A stretch of DNA of 64,000 nt from Odontocerum albicorne (taxonomy: Eukaryota > Arthropoda > Insecta > Trichoptera > Odontoceridae), in assembly GCA_949825065.1 (NCBI GenBank), contig OX463854.1:12003112-12067111 (forward strand), given 5' to 3'. Position numbers and translations under genes: made by a program. Below the pieces are notes generated by a model. The model ran no database searches, was not told the DNA's origin, and worked only from the letters and a program-made list of their open reading frames with translations. Below, piece after piece: positions 35,155 through 45,870 of this stretch (its first letter is position 1; each line of letters opens with the position of its first letter).

Positions 35155-35677
35155 AAGGGTCTTTAAAATTGAATGTTTTTTTAAATTCCTAGATAAAACA
35201 CAGATGGAGTCGCGAACTTGCCTGGGTCTTGTGACATTTGAGAAGTGTAATGTATGACATTTATAAAAACGGAGTCGTATACAATACAACGATGCGTTCA
35301 AATTGAGAATTATTTTATGTATTGTAATCTCCGGAAACGGTGATGTTAATTGGCCATCAATATCATGTGATCTGACACAGTTGGACTATTTTGTCTGAGA
35401 TTAAGTGAAAAGCCAGGTCTATAAAAATGACTCCCAATTTATTCCTGAGATGAAGGACGAAACTATTCGCGTTATTGGTGAGTTAAAACCGCAATTATGC
35501 CCAAATGTTATCGAAGATTGACAAAAGAGTGGACATCTGTGAAGCTGCGAGAGGTAGACATTTGGTGGATATTGTTTTTTGTGTTTAAATTTCTTTGGAA
35601 ATCAAAACAAATTGTGTGTTTTATTCAAGAATTAAACAAATTAGAATTAAAACAACTGCCTAATTTAAAATACCCTT
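35155..35677 (+). mobile_element. Deleted DDE (IS630/Tc1-type) transposon, copy 2
   Basis: It begins AAGGGTCTTTAAAATTGAAT and ends with an imperfect inverse (AAATACCCTT at 35677). The interior follows copy 1 closely: CACAGATGGAGTCGCGAACT, TTGTGACATTTGAGAAGTG, ATCATGTGATCTGACAC, then CCCAATTTATTCCTGAGATG and a final CTGCGAGAGGTAGACATTTG. Both copies lack the same central part, so they probably amplified as a non-autonomous form. Confidence 0.75.
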
Positions 35678-36494
35678 TATGTAATGCCTTAAAAATCGGT
35701 GAATTTGTATGGGAAGGTTAATGGGTGTGGCGAGAGCGAAAATTGGACAGTCTGGCGTTCTATTTCCTGTCTAATGCAACTGCGTGATAGTATGTTTGTA
35801 ATGTTGATAAAGAGATTTAGTTTATTTTATGTCACGTATGATTATTGTTGTTATTACATACAATTTTATTTTTCAATTATTGGGGTTTTCATATAAATCA
35901 TGAAAATCTTAGTTATTTTATCATGGCTTAAAGTAATTAACGAGGACAGGTTCAGAGATTCTGTAAAAATGTGTAAATAATTCATATTTTCCATAAATCA
36001 CTTGGCTGAAATACTAAAAAACTTTCATTTACCGGTATCATTCCATTTATCGTAGTATAAGTTATTCATGAAAGAGGTTGACTGTGGTTGCAATTAAAAC
36101 TAAAAAAACTGCAATGTAGGAAAGTTTCTATGTAGTTTTAATGATGAAAAGTTTTTTTTTCAACCCTAATTATAAAATTATGAAAAATATGTATCTTCAG
36201 TCCTAGGTACAAAGAGAGACGTTGACAATTTTTCTAGCCATGAATCGGATTGCAAGCATTTAAAAATCAAACAAAAGAAAGTGAAAAAAAAAACGCTATG
36301 AATAACGAGTTTTTTTAAATAAATATGAAACTATTCAACATTCGAGTACTATATAAGGGGAAGGATATATTAAAAATATGACCAACATTCTTTTGAATAA
36401 GTTTCAGTTCTGTATTATTTTTCTTTTTGAATTTAACTAGTAAAAAATATTCTAATTAAAAAATGTATATTTGTACCAAGAAATATTTTTCATT
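35678..36494. other. AT-rich intergenic sequence
   Basis: No gene recognised. Confidence 0.55.
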
Positions 36495-36790
36495 CCTATG
36501 ATATCCGAATAAGTTTTTCAAACATATTGAAGAGCGTTGCCGGGAGACAATATTGCCTTCGGCCCTAGTAAGCGTGCCATTGAATTAAGAACCTCTGGAG
36601 TAGACAAGGAATCGCTGATCGTTATTGAACGTATTTGGAAAACCACCGCTCGGCGCGTGCTAGTATTGCTACTAGACGAACACTTTTCCAGAATAATACC
36701 TTTTTTTAATTTTTGAGTACCATCGGGAATCGAACCCAAAACTTCTGAGTAGAAGTCAAGAATATGATCACTGGGCTAGGGAGGTCGTCA
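36495..36790 (-). repeat. SINE-B copy with head
   Basis: Reverse orientation: CATATTGAAGAGCGTTGCCG, GGGAGACAATATTGCCTTCG, AAGAACCTCTGGAGTAGACA, then a head with B-box complement CATCGGGAATCGAACCC (36721-36737) and GGGCTAGGGAGGTCGTC. It serves as the SINE-B reference. Confidence 0.8.
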
Positions 36791-36794
36791 TCTG

Positions 36795-37125
36795 AACTGG
36801 ATACTCGGACATATTGAACTGCGTAGTCGAGAAATAAGATTGTATTCAACCCTATGTATTAAACTCTCGGGTTTAGAACCGCTGAAGTTGACACAGAGCT
36901 TGTGGTTCATTATCACACGTTTTTACTTCTACCCGAATGAAGAAGTAACAACACTCGCACAAGTATTTAGCTAAGTTCTTGAGCAACAAGTCTAGCACGA
37001 GCGAGTATTGTTACCAGACAAACTCTTTTATCAGACTGGGACCCTTTTTTATTATTTCTTTTGGGTACGAAACCCCGAGGTGGAAGTCAAAAACGTCTTA
37101 TAAATTAAACCACATAGGCCGTGAA
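36795..37125 (-). repeat. SINE-B copy, tandem to the previous one
   Basis: Same orientation and landmarks as its neighbour (GAACTGCGTAGTCGAGAAAT, CTCGGGTTTAGAACCGC, TTTATCAGACTGGGACCC, head AACCACATAGGCC). The sequences differ by enough point changes to imply separate insertion rather than recent duplication. Confidence 0.7.
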
Positions 37126-37639
37126 CTTATTTACAATAATTATTGAAACGTGTTTTTTTTTTCAGAAATATATATTTCTGGATTTCTGGTATATATTTCT
37201 GGATCATTGTTACAATCTAACATTGTGCATCTTTTTGGTAACAAAGTATGTTTTTAAATCTTTATCTGCTCTTTTTCAACCTACTGCTGAGTGAGGGCAC
37301 CCTTATGATTATCACTTAGCAGTTCTCACTCTTGTACACCCGATGTATTAGTAGATACCCGGTAAGTTTTGTCTTATAAGGGTATTGGCTACCTCCATTT
37401 TCTGTCTGCCATACGGCTTCGGAGGACACTTAGAGATTTTGTCTCAGCAAATGTTTCTTCGATTTTAACCCTATAGGTACACTTGGTGTAGTATTAAAAG
37501 GCTGAAAATAAAGAAAGATTAGTACATTTGAAAACTGCTTCAGTAGTTGAGACCAAAAATAAATAGTAATTGATTCTGAATAAGATAGCACAAAGATTTT
37601 AAGTATTAACGAATACGAGTATGTCGGGTTAAGGTTTTG

Positions 37640-38605
37640 GTTCACATGTAAATTTGGTTGTGATCGTTTTTTTCCCTCATTTGTCTGCCTTGATCAGCTC
37701 GCTGCTGAGTAAAGACGATTTTCAGAAATTTCTTGCCTCTCTTTGGCAAGTACCACCTGCAAATTTTATCAAGGGGCTCTCCCGTCTGTTTTGGAGTCTT
37801 CTCCTCGGTCTGATTGTTTTTCGTTGTATCCAATCTGTGCTTTTTTGCCCATATGTTATCTCTTCTAGCTACGTGTCCTGCCTATTGCCATTGACTTTTG
37901 ATTATTCTTTCCATTACATCTGTGACCTTCGTTTGACTTCTTATTCATGTTATTGTATTTCGATCTATTTTTGTTATACCCAGCACGATTCTTTTCATGA
38001 TTCTTTGTGTAGTGATGAGGCGCTGTATTATTTTTGAGTTAAAGGTCCACGTTTCACCGTATGTGAGTACCGGGAGGATGCATTGATCGAATACTTTTTT
38101 TTAGACACAATAGAATATCTTCTCTGGATACTGTTATTCCTTCCAAATGCGCGCCAGCCCATTTTAATTCTTCAGTTTATTTTGTTGATCATATTTCCGT
38201 TCGCTGATAGTTGTTGCCCCAAATATATGCAGTGGGGGACTTCTAAAGTTATGTCATCAATTTTAATTTGTCTCGTTGATGCACGAGTATACTGGTGGAA
38301 CATTACTTTGGTTTTTGCGAGGTTCATTTTTAAGCCGACTTGAATGCTTTCTAAGTTGAGTTCCTGAATTATCCTTTCTAGTCCCTCCTTTGTTTCACTT
38401 AGGAGTGTGATGTCATCTGTGAATCTCAAGTAAACCATCGATTTTAATGCTCATACCTTCCCAGTTTAGGGTTTTTAATATTTCTTCGAGTACGGCTGTA
38501 AAGAGTTTAGGTAACATCGCGTCTCCTTATCTCACACCCTTTGTGATTGTTATTTTCTATATTTTTTCAGGTAGACGTACAAACGTGTTTTTAAAAACAC
38601 CTCAT
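37640..38605 (-). pseudogene. RTE-like LINE reverse-transcriptase fossil
   Basis: Minus strand from 38605: ITKGVR*GDAMLPKLFTAVL (RT motif 4; a stop replaces Q of RQGD), ILKTLNWEGM, then YLRFTDDITLLSETKEGLER, where the catalytic F/YADD box reads FTDD. Next are GLKMNLAKTKVMF and YLGQQLSANGNM; broken frames of the thumb follow, and KICRWYLPKRGKKFLK ends near 37642. The FTDD change and the stop make it inactive. The GDAMxPKLF...NWEG phrase is typical of insect RTE-like elements. Confidence 0.8.
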
Positions 38606-38811
38606 TATTTTTTCTTTTTCCAGCATTTTCCCTTTTTCAGTCATAAATCGCCATTTTAAAAACATGGTTATAGATTCGGTACATTTGTTTGTTTATCTTT
38701 TTAAAACAGGGGAAAGATGAACAAAAGTGTTTGTTAATCTTTCCCCTCTTTTGTGTTTAAAAACAGTTTTTAAACGGTACATCCAGCAATCAGCACGAAT
38801 TTTGTCTTACA

Positions 38812-39033
38812 ATGATTAGTCACCGTGAGAATCATACTTTTTCTATCGATGATGCCAAATTCTTACATATTAGCGGCAACGGAAATAGATTGGACAGATT
38901 AGAGGCCCTAGAAATTTCTAAGTCAGTATACCGATCAGAGCATCTTTTGAATAGTTATTTCCCCAAAATCTCCCCGCTCTTGGCCGAAATTATACCTAGC
39001 CTTCCTCTCACCCCTCCCGCCCCCAACCGTTGA
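38812..39033 (+). pseudogene. Probable C-terminus of a Penelope-like polyprotein (GIY-YIG end)
   Basis: The frame encodes HRENHTFSIDDAKFLHISGN, then NRLDRLEALEISKSV, and ends in a proline-rich tail. Penelope-like proteins end in a GIY-YIG endonuclease whose last part has a H.(F).(F/I)D..K.L motif and a basic/acidic helix (LEALEI-type). I rely on this pattern plus the downstream UTR. The RT and the N-terminal half of the endonuclease are missing. The ATG used is internal to the original protein. Confidence 0.5.
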
Positions 39034-39220
39034 AGTGTCTATATCGGTGCCAGTCCGAACAGCATTTAGTCTTGTTTACGCTCCCCTGAAGATGAGGTGA
39101 AAGCCTTGAAACCGGTAGGGTTATACCGTCATAAAAAAAAAAAGTGGAATAAACAGTGTTTGTTAAAAATAAATTACAATGTCTTTAAACCTCCACAACG
39201 TTAATGCCTTAACTATTAAC
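38812..39220 (+). mobile_element. Penelope-like element 3' end
   Basis: An open frame (38812-39033) is followed by a 3' UTR with CTGAAGATGAGGTGAAAGCC, TTGAAACCGGTAGGGTTATA, AAGTGGAATAAACAGTG and ATTACAATGTCTTTAAAC. The same UTR recurs at 54641-54849 and 57660-58135. No 5' part is present upstream; a LINE fossil lies there instead. Confidence 0.6.
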
Positions 39221-39344
39221 AACATTTAAACGTTATATTTTGTAAAGTAAAAATAAAAAAAAACAAAAAGATGGAAATATAATTAAATCATTCAGGTAGT
39301 GTGACGATGTATGATATAATAAGAAATGTAATTATTATGAGCTA

Positions 39345-39560
39345 AACAGTGGGAGTCATGATATGTGAAAGTACAGTTGGATCTAGTGAATACAATTTTG
39401 AAAGAAGGAAACGTGAGGAATAAAATAAACAGAAGGACAGCTGTGTGAGAGATGTATGGATATGGAGGAGGCGAAATAAGTATATCATGATAGGAAAATT
39501 TGGTGCTCTAGCCTCTCTGCCTACCCTAGCAGGCCATGGTGGGATGATATATACATGTAT
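39345..39560 (+). repeat. LINE 3' tail fragment
   Basis: GTGAATACAATTTTGAAAGA, AGGAAACGTGAGGAATAAAA, GAGATGTATGGATATGGAGG, CTCTGCCTACCCTAGCAGG: the same succession as at 41240-41400, 47320-47510 and, reversed, 50680-50830. Confidence 0.6.
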
Positions 39561-40004
39561 ATCAGAATAAACTATTTATGTATTTTTTAAACAAATAACG
39601 GATACTGTTTCTTCATTTTGGAATTATGATCACTTCATTTTATTTATCGCACAATCGGAAGGCAAAATACGAGTGAGTATATAATTATCAAAATGAGATG
39701 CTCACGTTCATTCAACTTGTCCTTTGCTACCATTAGTTTAAAACAGTTGATTTTTCATATAATCTGACTCAGGTAAATTTATTTTTAGTTTCACAGCTTG
39801 ATGGATATGTCAAAGCAGTTTTAAGACGGTTCTCCCTTTGTTTATTAAATCTTCACTTTGGTATTCTTTCACTTTGGTTCCGCTCAATGACCTTTTTTTG
39901 TAATCTCTGTTTTAGTACATGTATAATATGGTTTTGTCGACCTTATTGAGTTTTATCAATATTCATATTCAGGATGATGTATTTTCCGAATCGTCGCATT
40001 CTTC

Positions 40005-40085
40005 AGTTCTTCAGTCACATATCACGCAAGAACGGCATGGAGAGTCTTAAAGTTCTTGGCAATGGCAGTCGAGCAAAGGTACGAG
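40005..40085 (+). repeat. Short LINE fragment
   Basis: Encodes SHITRKNGMESLKVLGNG, resembling the (G)HIxRxxGMESLVVxG phrase in the C-terminal region of insect LINE ORF2 proteins. A TACGAGTA site (40080) is at its 3' edge. Confidence 0.5.
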
Positions 40086-40496
40086 TATTACATAATTAGT
40101 ATTGGTATCCATGACAATGTCTTCATATACTATATGAAAACAATATTTGAGAAAAACTGTCAAAAAAATAAATAAATAATTCCAGGATAAATAGGGATTT
40201 TGATGGGAACGGTATAAAGGTTAAGCAAGGGGAATATAAGAATGTGTAAATGTTCTATGTATGAACACCTATGTTATATGCTTGAATCACCAGGCAATGA
40301 GTACTACGGGCCTGCATTTGCCAGGGTCATCGAACGGCAGAATACCGACGTAATTGGAGGACGATGTGCGCAACCTACACCAATTTCAGTGTCGTCCATG
40401 TTCTTCGGTAATGAGGCCACAACGATGAAATATTCTTGTTTTGTTACACTTTCATTCCTATCATCATCACCCTGTCGTGTTGCTCATGACTAAGCA

Positions 40497-40830
40497 ACGT
40501 GACTCCCATGATAGTCTCTGACGATTTCTCTCCATCCATTCTTACACTCTTCTGCTCGAAATGCAATTCTTAAGGATAGTTCAATTGTGTCTCTCACTTG
40601 GTCAGTTCAACGCATTGGAATATTTCATCTTGTGCGTCGTCCTTCCACGTTTCCATTAACCACAAACCTTTCCAAATTGTCTCTTTGGTCACGAGCAATG
40701 TTCCTAAAGAATCGGAGACTCGTCGAAGGCATGTTATCGACAGTCTGACTTTCAATTTTTCGAGAATAAAGACGTTAGTTCGCTATGTTGTCTATGAAGT
40801 TTGTTACATCCTTCTTCAGCATCACATTTA
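40497..40830 (-). pseudogene. LINE ORF2 C-terminal fragment
   Basis: Minus strand: SLRFFRNIARDQRDNLERF, VVNGNVEGRRTR, TDQVRDTIELSLRIAFRAEE and GWREIVRDYHGSHVA then stop, over two frames. This is the C-terminal region after the RT (FFRHIARR..LE..VV.GKVEG.R). The overlapping plus-strand frames at 40242-40493 and 40598-40831 are shadows. Confidence 0.65.
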
Positions 40831-41039
40831 AAATGTATATATGCTATGTTTCTCGCTTGCTCTCAGAGTTCAAGTCTCCGCAACACACATGAATATTGCA
40901 AATATTGTTCCTACAAAGGTGATTAAATATAATAAGCAAGTATTGTTCTTGTAAGTGATCGTGTGTACGAGTATAGAAAACGAAATGAAGTGATAAGAGA
41001 CGTATGCACAAAATACGGAATGCAGTGATTAAGGAAGTG

Positions 41040-41400
41040 ATGCGGAATGAAATTATTAGACATCTTATATGTTAAGAATACGGAATGAAGGGATCGGGAA
41101 TGAATATATACTTAAGTCTGATGTGTTGAGTAAGATTAAGAAGAGTATGCTAAGATGGTTTGGATATATAAAACTAATGAATGAAAAAAGACAAACAATA
41201 CAATGTAATTCAAATGTGAGTAAAATGTTTAGTAGAGAGATAAAGTATGGTCGCATCAAGTGAATTGTATTTTGAAACAAGGAAACCTAGAAAGGTAGAT
41301 AAATCGTATTAGTTGTATGAAGTCTGTGTTTTGATATAGGAAAGTATGACGCTCTGTCCTCTCTGCTCATTCCGACAGGGTAATGGCGTGAGGGTATGTA
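41040..41400 (+). pseudogene. LINE ORF2 C-terminal fragment and 3' tail
   Basis: Encodes LRIRNEGIGNEYILKSDVLS, then KIKKSMLRWFGYIKLMNEKR, followed by decayed sequence and the family 3' tail with CTCTGTCCTCTCTGC and a TATG-rich end. IRNE...KxMLRWFGHxERMNExR is diagnostic for this LINE type. A TACGAGTA site lies exactly in the TATG-rich end (41399). Confidence 0.7.
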
Positions 41401-41406
41401 CGAGTA
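41399..41406. other. TACGAGTA site (candidate excision scar)
   Basis: Context TATG-TACGAGTA-TGTG. Removing CGAG and one TA restores a TATG/TATGTG run of the LINE tail, as expected if a TA-targeting transposon had entered and left. See the main finding. Confidence 0.5.
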
Positions 41407-42199
41407 TGTGCATATGTATAAAATGTTTTTCAATGAAAGAAGTATTCTACTTACTACAGTGAATTTTATTTTACTGTAAAGTCGTTAAATAGAGTGGATT
41501 TATAGTTGTGATGTAAAAGAACATTAAAACTATTAAAGTATAGAAAGATCTCAGATTGTATAAAGGCGAATCAAATCAATTTGAAATGTACATGACAATT
41601 TCGTATGCACCTACACGATCATTTCGAGTGTAAAAATTTATAACGCTATAAAAGTTGGAGGGAAATTTTTATGCAAAATGTAGCAATAAAGTAGCGCGGT
41701 GCATACCGCAAATGTCTGCACAAAAGGGCAATTCTCTCTTACATCTTTCCGTTCGTGTTGGCGAGACCTGAATACTAATATCTCCTTTAAATATTATGCT
41801 CTTCTATTCTCATCCGGTTCGTTCGTTTTACTTCCCTTTTGCCCGTTATAAAGTTACGTTTTTTCTCGGACTGCGCGATTATGTGATGAGGTATATTCTT
41901 TCAACTTTCAACGTCTTTTTAGAGTCCTCGTTACTTCCTTCACGCTGTGACATAAAAGTCGTAATAGCGAATTGTTCATTACGATAACGTTAATACATAA
42001 AATACACTTCAAAAGTATTCTCGAAGTATTTCATTTATTGAAAATAATATGATCTCTAATACAACGATTTTTGTGGGTATGCAATTAGGTTTAGTATTAG
42101 AATTTGCAGGCAAAACTTAGACGTGGGAAAACAAAGTTATTTAGTCAAAATAAATGCGGTACAATGTTTGATAGAAAAAACAATGTTAGATGGAAAAAA
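41407..42199. other. AT-rich intergenic sequence
   Basis: No gene recognised. The open frame at 41796-41987 has no known motif. Confidence 0.5.
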
Positions 42200-42560
42200 T
42201 AAACATACTAAGAAGTAATGTGGAATGAAAGAAAATGCAGGGTTTAAGGTAACGAAATTTTTCTTATATTATATGGTAAATAAATAGATGAATTGAGATT
42301 TTTAGACCACGTAGAAAGAATAAATAATGAAAGAGTTACAAAAATAATATATAAAAGTTATACATTAGAAATAAAAATTTGAAAAGATCTAGAAAAAAAC
42401 GTAGCATGACTAAATTAATCAAATACTGAAAGAGGGGAGAAAGAAAAACCTTTATAAATGATAATATTAATGACCAGGCACACAGACTTGATAGAAGCGA
42501 AAGATTAACGCAAAGAAGTGGTTTTTCTCTTCGAAATTTGTGACTCCGATAGGTAATCTT
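42200..42560 (+). repeat. Decayed LINE ORF2 C-terminal fragment
   Basis: The plus strand gives FLDHVERINNERVTKIIYKS and, further on, ERGERKTFINDNINDQAHR, which keep the spacing of the MLRWFGHVERxNExR...GRPRK region seen elsewhere. Stops interrupt it. Confidence 0.5.
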
Positions 42561-43184
42561 TCAGCGTTTTAAAGTAATCAAAAGTTTAAGTTATTTACCT
42601 GCTTAACGCAGCTCGTTGTGTTGGAAATACGATGTATCCAAGAAATTCTGATCACTCTACGATGAATCCACATTTCGAATGCCTCTCATTTATGTAATAT
42701 TCTAGTCTTCGTGGTCCATGTTTTCAACATCATAAAGTAAATTAGCACTTGTCATGCGTTGCCATAGTTTAAAATTACAGTCATCATTGAAGAAATCTGA
42801 ACTTAAATTGTAAAATCCTGCACATGCCATTTCAATTCCGCGTCTAGTTTTTCAATCTGGGTTAAGATTACGAGTAATTAGGTTTCATGATATTTGAAAA
42901 TGTCGACTCACTCTATAAGTTCCCCGGTCAATTGCAGAGATACACCACTATGAGACTGTCATCTTAAGAAAATAAACTTTTTTTGTAAACTAATATTTAG
43001 CTTGATACCTACTGTGTTCCTTATAATAAAAAATAAAAGTCGTCTACCACTCACTGTATAATTTGCAAATTTTATAAAATTGAAGAAAACTTAACCTACT
43101 TTTACGCCCTTTGGTTAACTTTTAAAAGTGACTTATACATTTTTTATCCAAATAATAGAGGTTAAATCTTCTTCTTCAGCCATT
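42561..43184. other. Intergenic sequence
   Basis: No gene recognised; contains a TACGAGTA site at 42869. Confidence 0.5.
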
Positions 43185-43982
43185 CTAGATCCATCCCTGG
43201 ATATAGGCCTCCCCTTCGGTCTTCCACAACTCCCTATCTCGGGCACACTGCATCCACTTCATCCCTGCGGCCCATTTTATATCGTCCGACCATCTAGCCT
43301 GTGGTCTCCTCATATCTCTCTTGCCCGTTCTAGGCTGCCATTCCAGGATCTTTTTCGTCCATCGAGAGTCAGAGCATCTGGCAATATATCCTTCCCAGCT
43401 CTATTTTAAGGCAGCTGCTTTCTCAACTACGCCCGTGACTTTGGTTCTCTCTCTTATCCATTTGTTGGTCTTTCTATCTCGCAGTGAAACTGCCAGCATC
43501 CTCCTCTCCGTGCCTCTCTGTGTCACTAGTAGTTTTTGCGTTATTCGCTTTGTTAGGATAGAGGTTTCGATTCCATATGTGAGGATCGGTAAGATGCATG
43601 AATCAAATACTCTCTTTTTCAAATGATTGGGATATTTTGGAGACTTCAGGATGTAAGAGAGTTTACCAAACGTCGCCCAGGCAAGACCACGTCTACGCTC
43701 TATCTTGGCCTTTTGATTCTTTTTTCCCAGCTTTACAGTGTGTCCCATTTTATAAAATTTTCCCAGCTTTACAGTGTGTCCCAGGTACACATAACTTGTA
43801 ACTCTCTCTATATTTCTTCCACCTACCAAGACCGGGAGATTATTTGTCGTGTTGCTCATTATTTTTGTTTTGGCAGCATTCATTTTAAGACCAATTTGAG
43901 CGCAGGCTGCATTTATTTGATTGATCATTTTGTTCAACTCTTCCTCGTTTTTGGCAAACAAGTGTTAAATAGAAGTGGTTAA
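43185..43982 (-). pseudogene. RTE-like LINE ORF2, 5'-truncated, C-terminal half
   Basis: On the minus strand, an open frame of 186 codons begins just after the YADD box (FAKNEEELNKMI) and has GLKMNAAKTKIM, VYLGHTVKLG, RRRGLAWATFGKL, KKRVFDSCILPILTYGIETS and RGTERRMLAVSLRDRKTN. After a frame break it continues with LEWQPRTGKRDMRRPQARWS, then DDIKWAAGMKWMQCARDREL and GEAYIQGWI, ending in a stop. This is the standard C-terminal half of RTE-clade ORF2. An in-frame duplication of the HTVKLGK region is present. The 5' truncation is typical of LINE insertion. The plus-strand frames here are shadows. Confidence 0.85.
43724..43782. repeat. Tandem duplication inside the LINE fossil
   Basis: TTTTCCCAGCTTTACAGTGT followed by GTCCCA occurs twice, about 33 bp apart, duplicating GHTVKLGK in frame. 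Confidence 0.9.
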
Positions 43983-44144
43983 ATAATACATCTCTAAACT
44001 GTGTCTTTGAATTTCTACTGCAGTTGTGTTTGTTAATTAAATTTCACTTCTGTTTTCAATTGCTAGTACAATAAATACTCGTATGATTTATAAAATTAGT
44101 GTATTTTTCACCAACCTAAGAATCTTGTAAAATTTATATCAGTT

Positions 44145-44260
44145 TGCCGTGCATACTATACTTGGTATTTTACATCACCCCGAGGATGAAGGCTGCAACA
44201 ACTTTGAAACGTCAGTCATTATTAAAGTTGGGTAAGTTTTTAAACGAAAATGGTCGGGTT
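44145..44260 (+). repeat. Possible Penelope/retroelement 3' UTR fragment
   Basis: CCCCGAGGATGAAGGCTGCA, CAACTTTGAAACGTCAG has the C(C)CGAGGATG...GAAAC layout seen in the 3' regions of Penelope-like elements. No protein evidence; the assignment is weak. Confidence 0.3.
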
Positions 44261-44662
44261 AATGTTTTAATATTTTTGGGTATATATGTATGTGTAAATA
44301 ATTACGACATAATTTTAACCTTGGAAGATAAACCTCACGTAGGGATAAGCGAAACCTGCTTTCTGTGGTTAGTGCCCATTAAAATCTTTGCAAATTCTAA
44401 TGTGTGCTCTTGTTTTCATACGCACTTTTTATATTTTAGGGTAGAATCTAAATATAGGAAATAAAATTGTTTATTTACATAAATGCACGTTTTTTATTTA
44501 TTGCATATAAATGTGTATTTTTATATAATACTCGTATATAAACTTTTTTGCGTACACTTTTATGTGGTAATATTTTAATGCCCTTTTTATTTGAATTTTT
44601 TTATTAAAATCTGAACGCAGTAGCTGCTTATCTAAGTAAAAGTATTATTTAGGAAAAACGTG

Positions 44663-44836
44663 TTACATGTGCCATTTTATGAACTCATACAGCCAATCAT
44701 CGGTGGCAACCTTGTTGATGCGTTTGTCTTGCGTGATTGTTATAAATTCTTGACTTACGGTAATATGCCCAGCACATACGTTGATTATCGCTCGATTAAT
44801 GAGGCCAAATACAATTTGGTCTCCTGACCATTCTTT
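44663..44836 (-). other. Open frame of about 57 codons with protein-like composition
   Basis: The minus strand stays open from an upstream TGA to a TAA at 44663-44665, reading FGLINRAIINVCAGHI, then SQEFITITQDKRINKVATDD and WLYEFIKWHM. The composition (Trp, Asp, Gly, Cys well distributed, few Leu/Phe/Lys runs) is unlike random AT-rich translation. There is no start ATG and no obvious splice acceptor. I do not recognise the family. It could be a last exon, a pseudoexon or a domesticated/viral fragment. Confidence 0.3.
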
Positions 44837-45049
44837 TCAACTAGATATGATGCAGGGTATGATATGAGATATGACGCATATGAAATATTAATGAATGTTT
44901 AAAGCGACAAAAAAAGCATAAAATTGTTAATGTTTTGATAACTTCTGTAACTATATTATTATCATCAACAGCCGCATAACCCAGGATGAGTTTTGGGATC
45001 CTGCAGGATTCTCTGCCATTTATCTAATTTAAAAGTATAATAATTATAA

Positions 45050-45370
45050 TAAAGTGCTATTTATCTGTATAGTGCTGTTTAGAGTTTAAACTTATGTTTA
45101 GATAGCTCTAACTCTCAAGCGCTCTAGCTCTCCAGCGCTCTAACTCTCGAGCGCTCTAGCACAGGATTTGAACCCAGTATTATTGACATATTTAAAGTAT
45201 TTCTAAATAAACATATACATACAAGTTGAGAGTAAGGATAGAAAGATAGTGGCTGTGGCCAATATACAAGGTACTTTCCCGTATCTGCATATGTTCAAAA
45301 AATTATATTTGGTAAGAAAACATACCAAGGGTAGACGAACTACAAAGAAACCTTTGTAGGTCGTCTATGG
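45050..45370. repeat. Dispersed repeat, family E
   Basis: Contains GGTACTTTCCCGTATCTGCA, TATATTTGGTAAGAAAAC and GACGAACTACAAAGAAACC, matching 63450-63600 and, more weakly, 23600-23750. Confidence 0.5.
45106..45165. repeat. 16-bp tandem repeat, about 3.5 copies
   Basis: Variants of GCTCTAACTCTCGAGC repeat head to tail; the 16-mer is itself nearly palindromic around its end. It lies within the family E copy. Confidence 0.8.
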
Positions 45371-45439
45371 AATCGATTTAGAACAAACAATTTATTAGGT
45401 GATGGAGAAATCGACCTTAAAGTTCTATTTCTTTTTTTA

Positions 45440-45870
45440 TGCCATGTTTACACGAGCTTAGTACTTGTCATTAGTGCTTCTCACTTGCACTTGTCACTCG
45501 CACTTGTTTCCACGTGTAAACAAGCATTAGTAAATCTAGCAAGTGCAATGAATAGGAGGCTGACTTATTTACTGAGCGACAAGCAGCTACCCCCACCACA
45601 ATTCAACTAAGCACTAGTCGCTTGCAAAGTCGTCTAAACAGCCACGGCAAGTGACAAATTGAAACGGCAAGTGAGCGCACATGTTCGCTCATTTTTTTTT
45701 GGTACTTGAACACATTTCTCAAAACAAGGCGGCGGCGGCGGTTGTCCATTCCGGACGGATGTCGTGCTACTAATATCTCTTCCTAACACCAACGTGTAAA
45801 CGATTTCTTCTCATTTGTCACTAAGCAGCTTAGTACAAACGATAAGTACTAAGCTCGTGTAAACATGGCA
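45440..45870. mobile_element. MITE, 431 bp, TA-flanked
   Basis: Left arm TGCCATGTTTACACGAGCTT, then AGTACTTGTC; the right arm reverse-complemented is TGCCATGTTTACACGAGCTT, then AGTACTTATC. At least 27 bp match perfectly. TA lies immediately outside both ends (45438-45439 and 45871-45872). The interior is non-coding, with short imperfect repeats of CACTTGCACTTGTCACT type and a (GGC)n patch. Superfamily uncertain: TA duplication fits Tc1/mariner, or TTA/TAA could reflect a Harbinger-type target. Confidence 0.8.

Noticed and set aside
37654..38037. 127-codon plus-strand frame with hydrophobic stretches as a membrane protein
   Set aside because: It is antisense to RTE-like LINE coding sequence; the hydrophobic look comes from T-rich complement.
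43128..43982. Plus-strand open frames across the RTE fossil
   Set aside because: They are antisense shadows; the minus strand carries the recognisable RT motifs.
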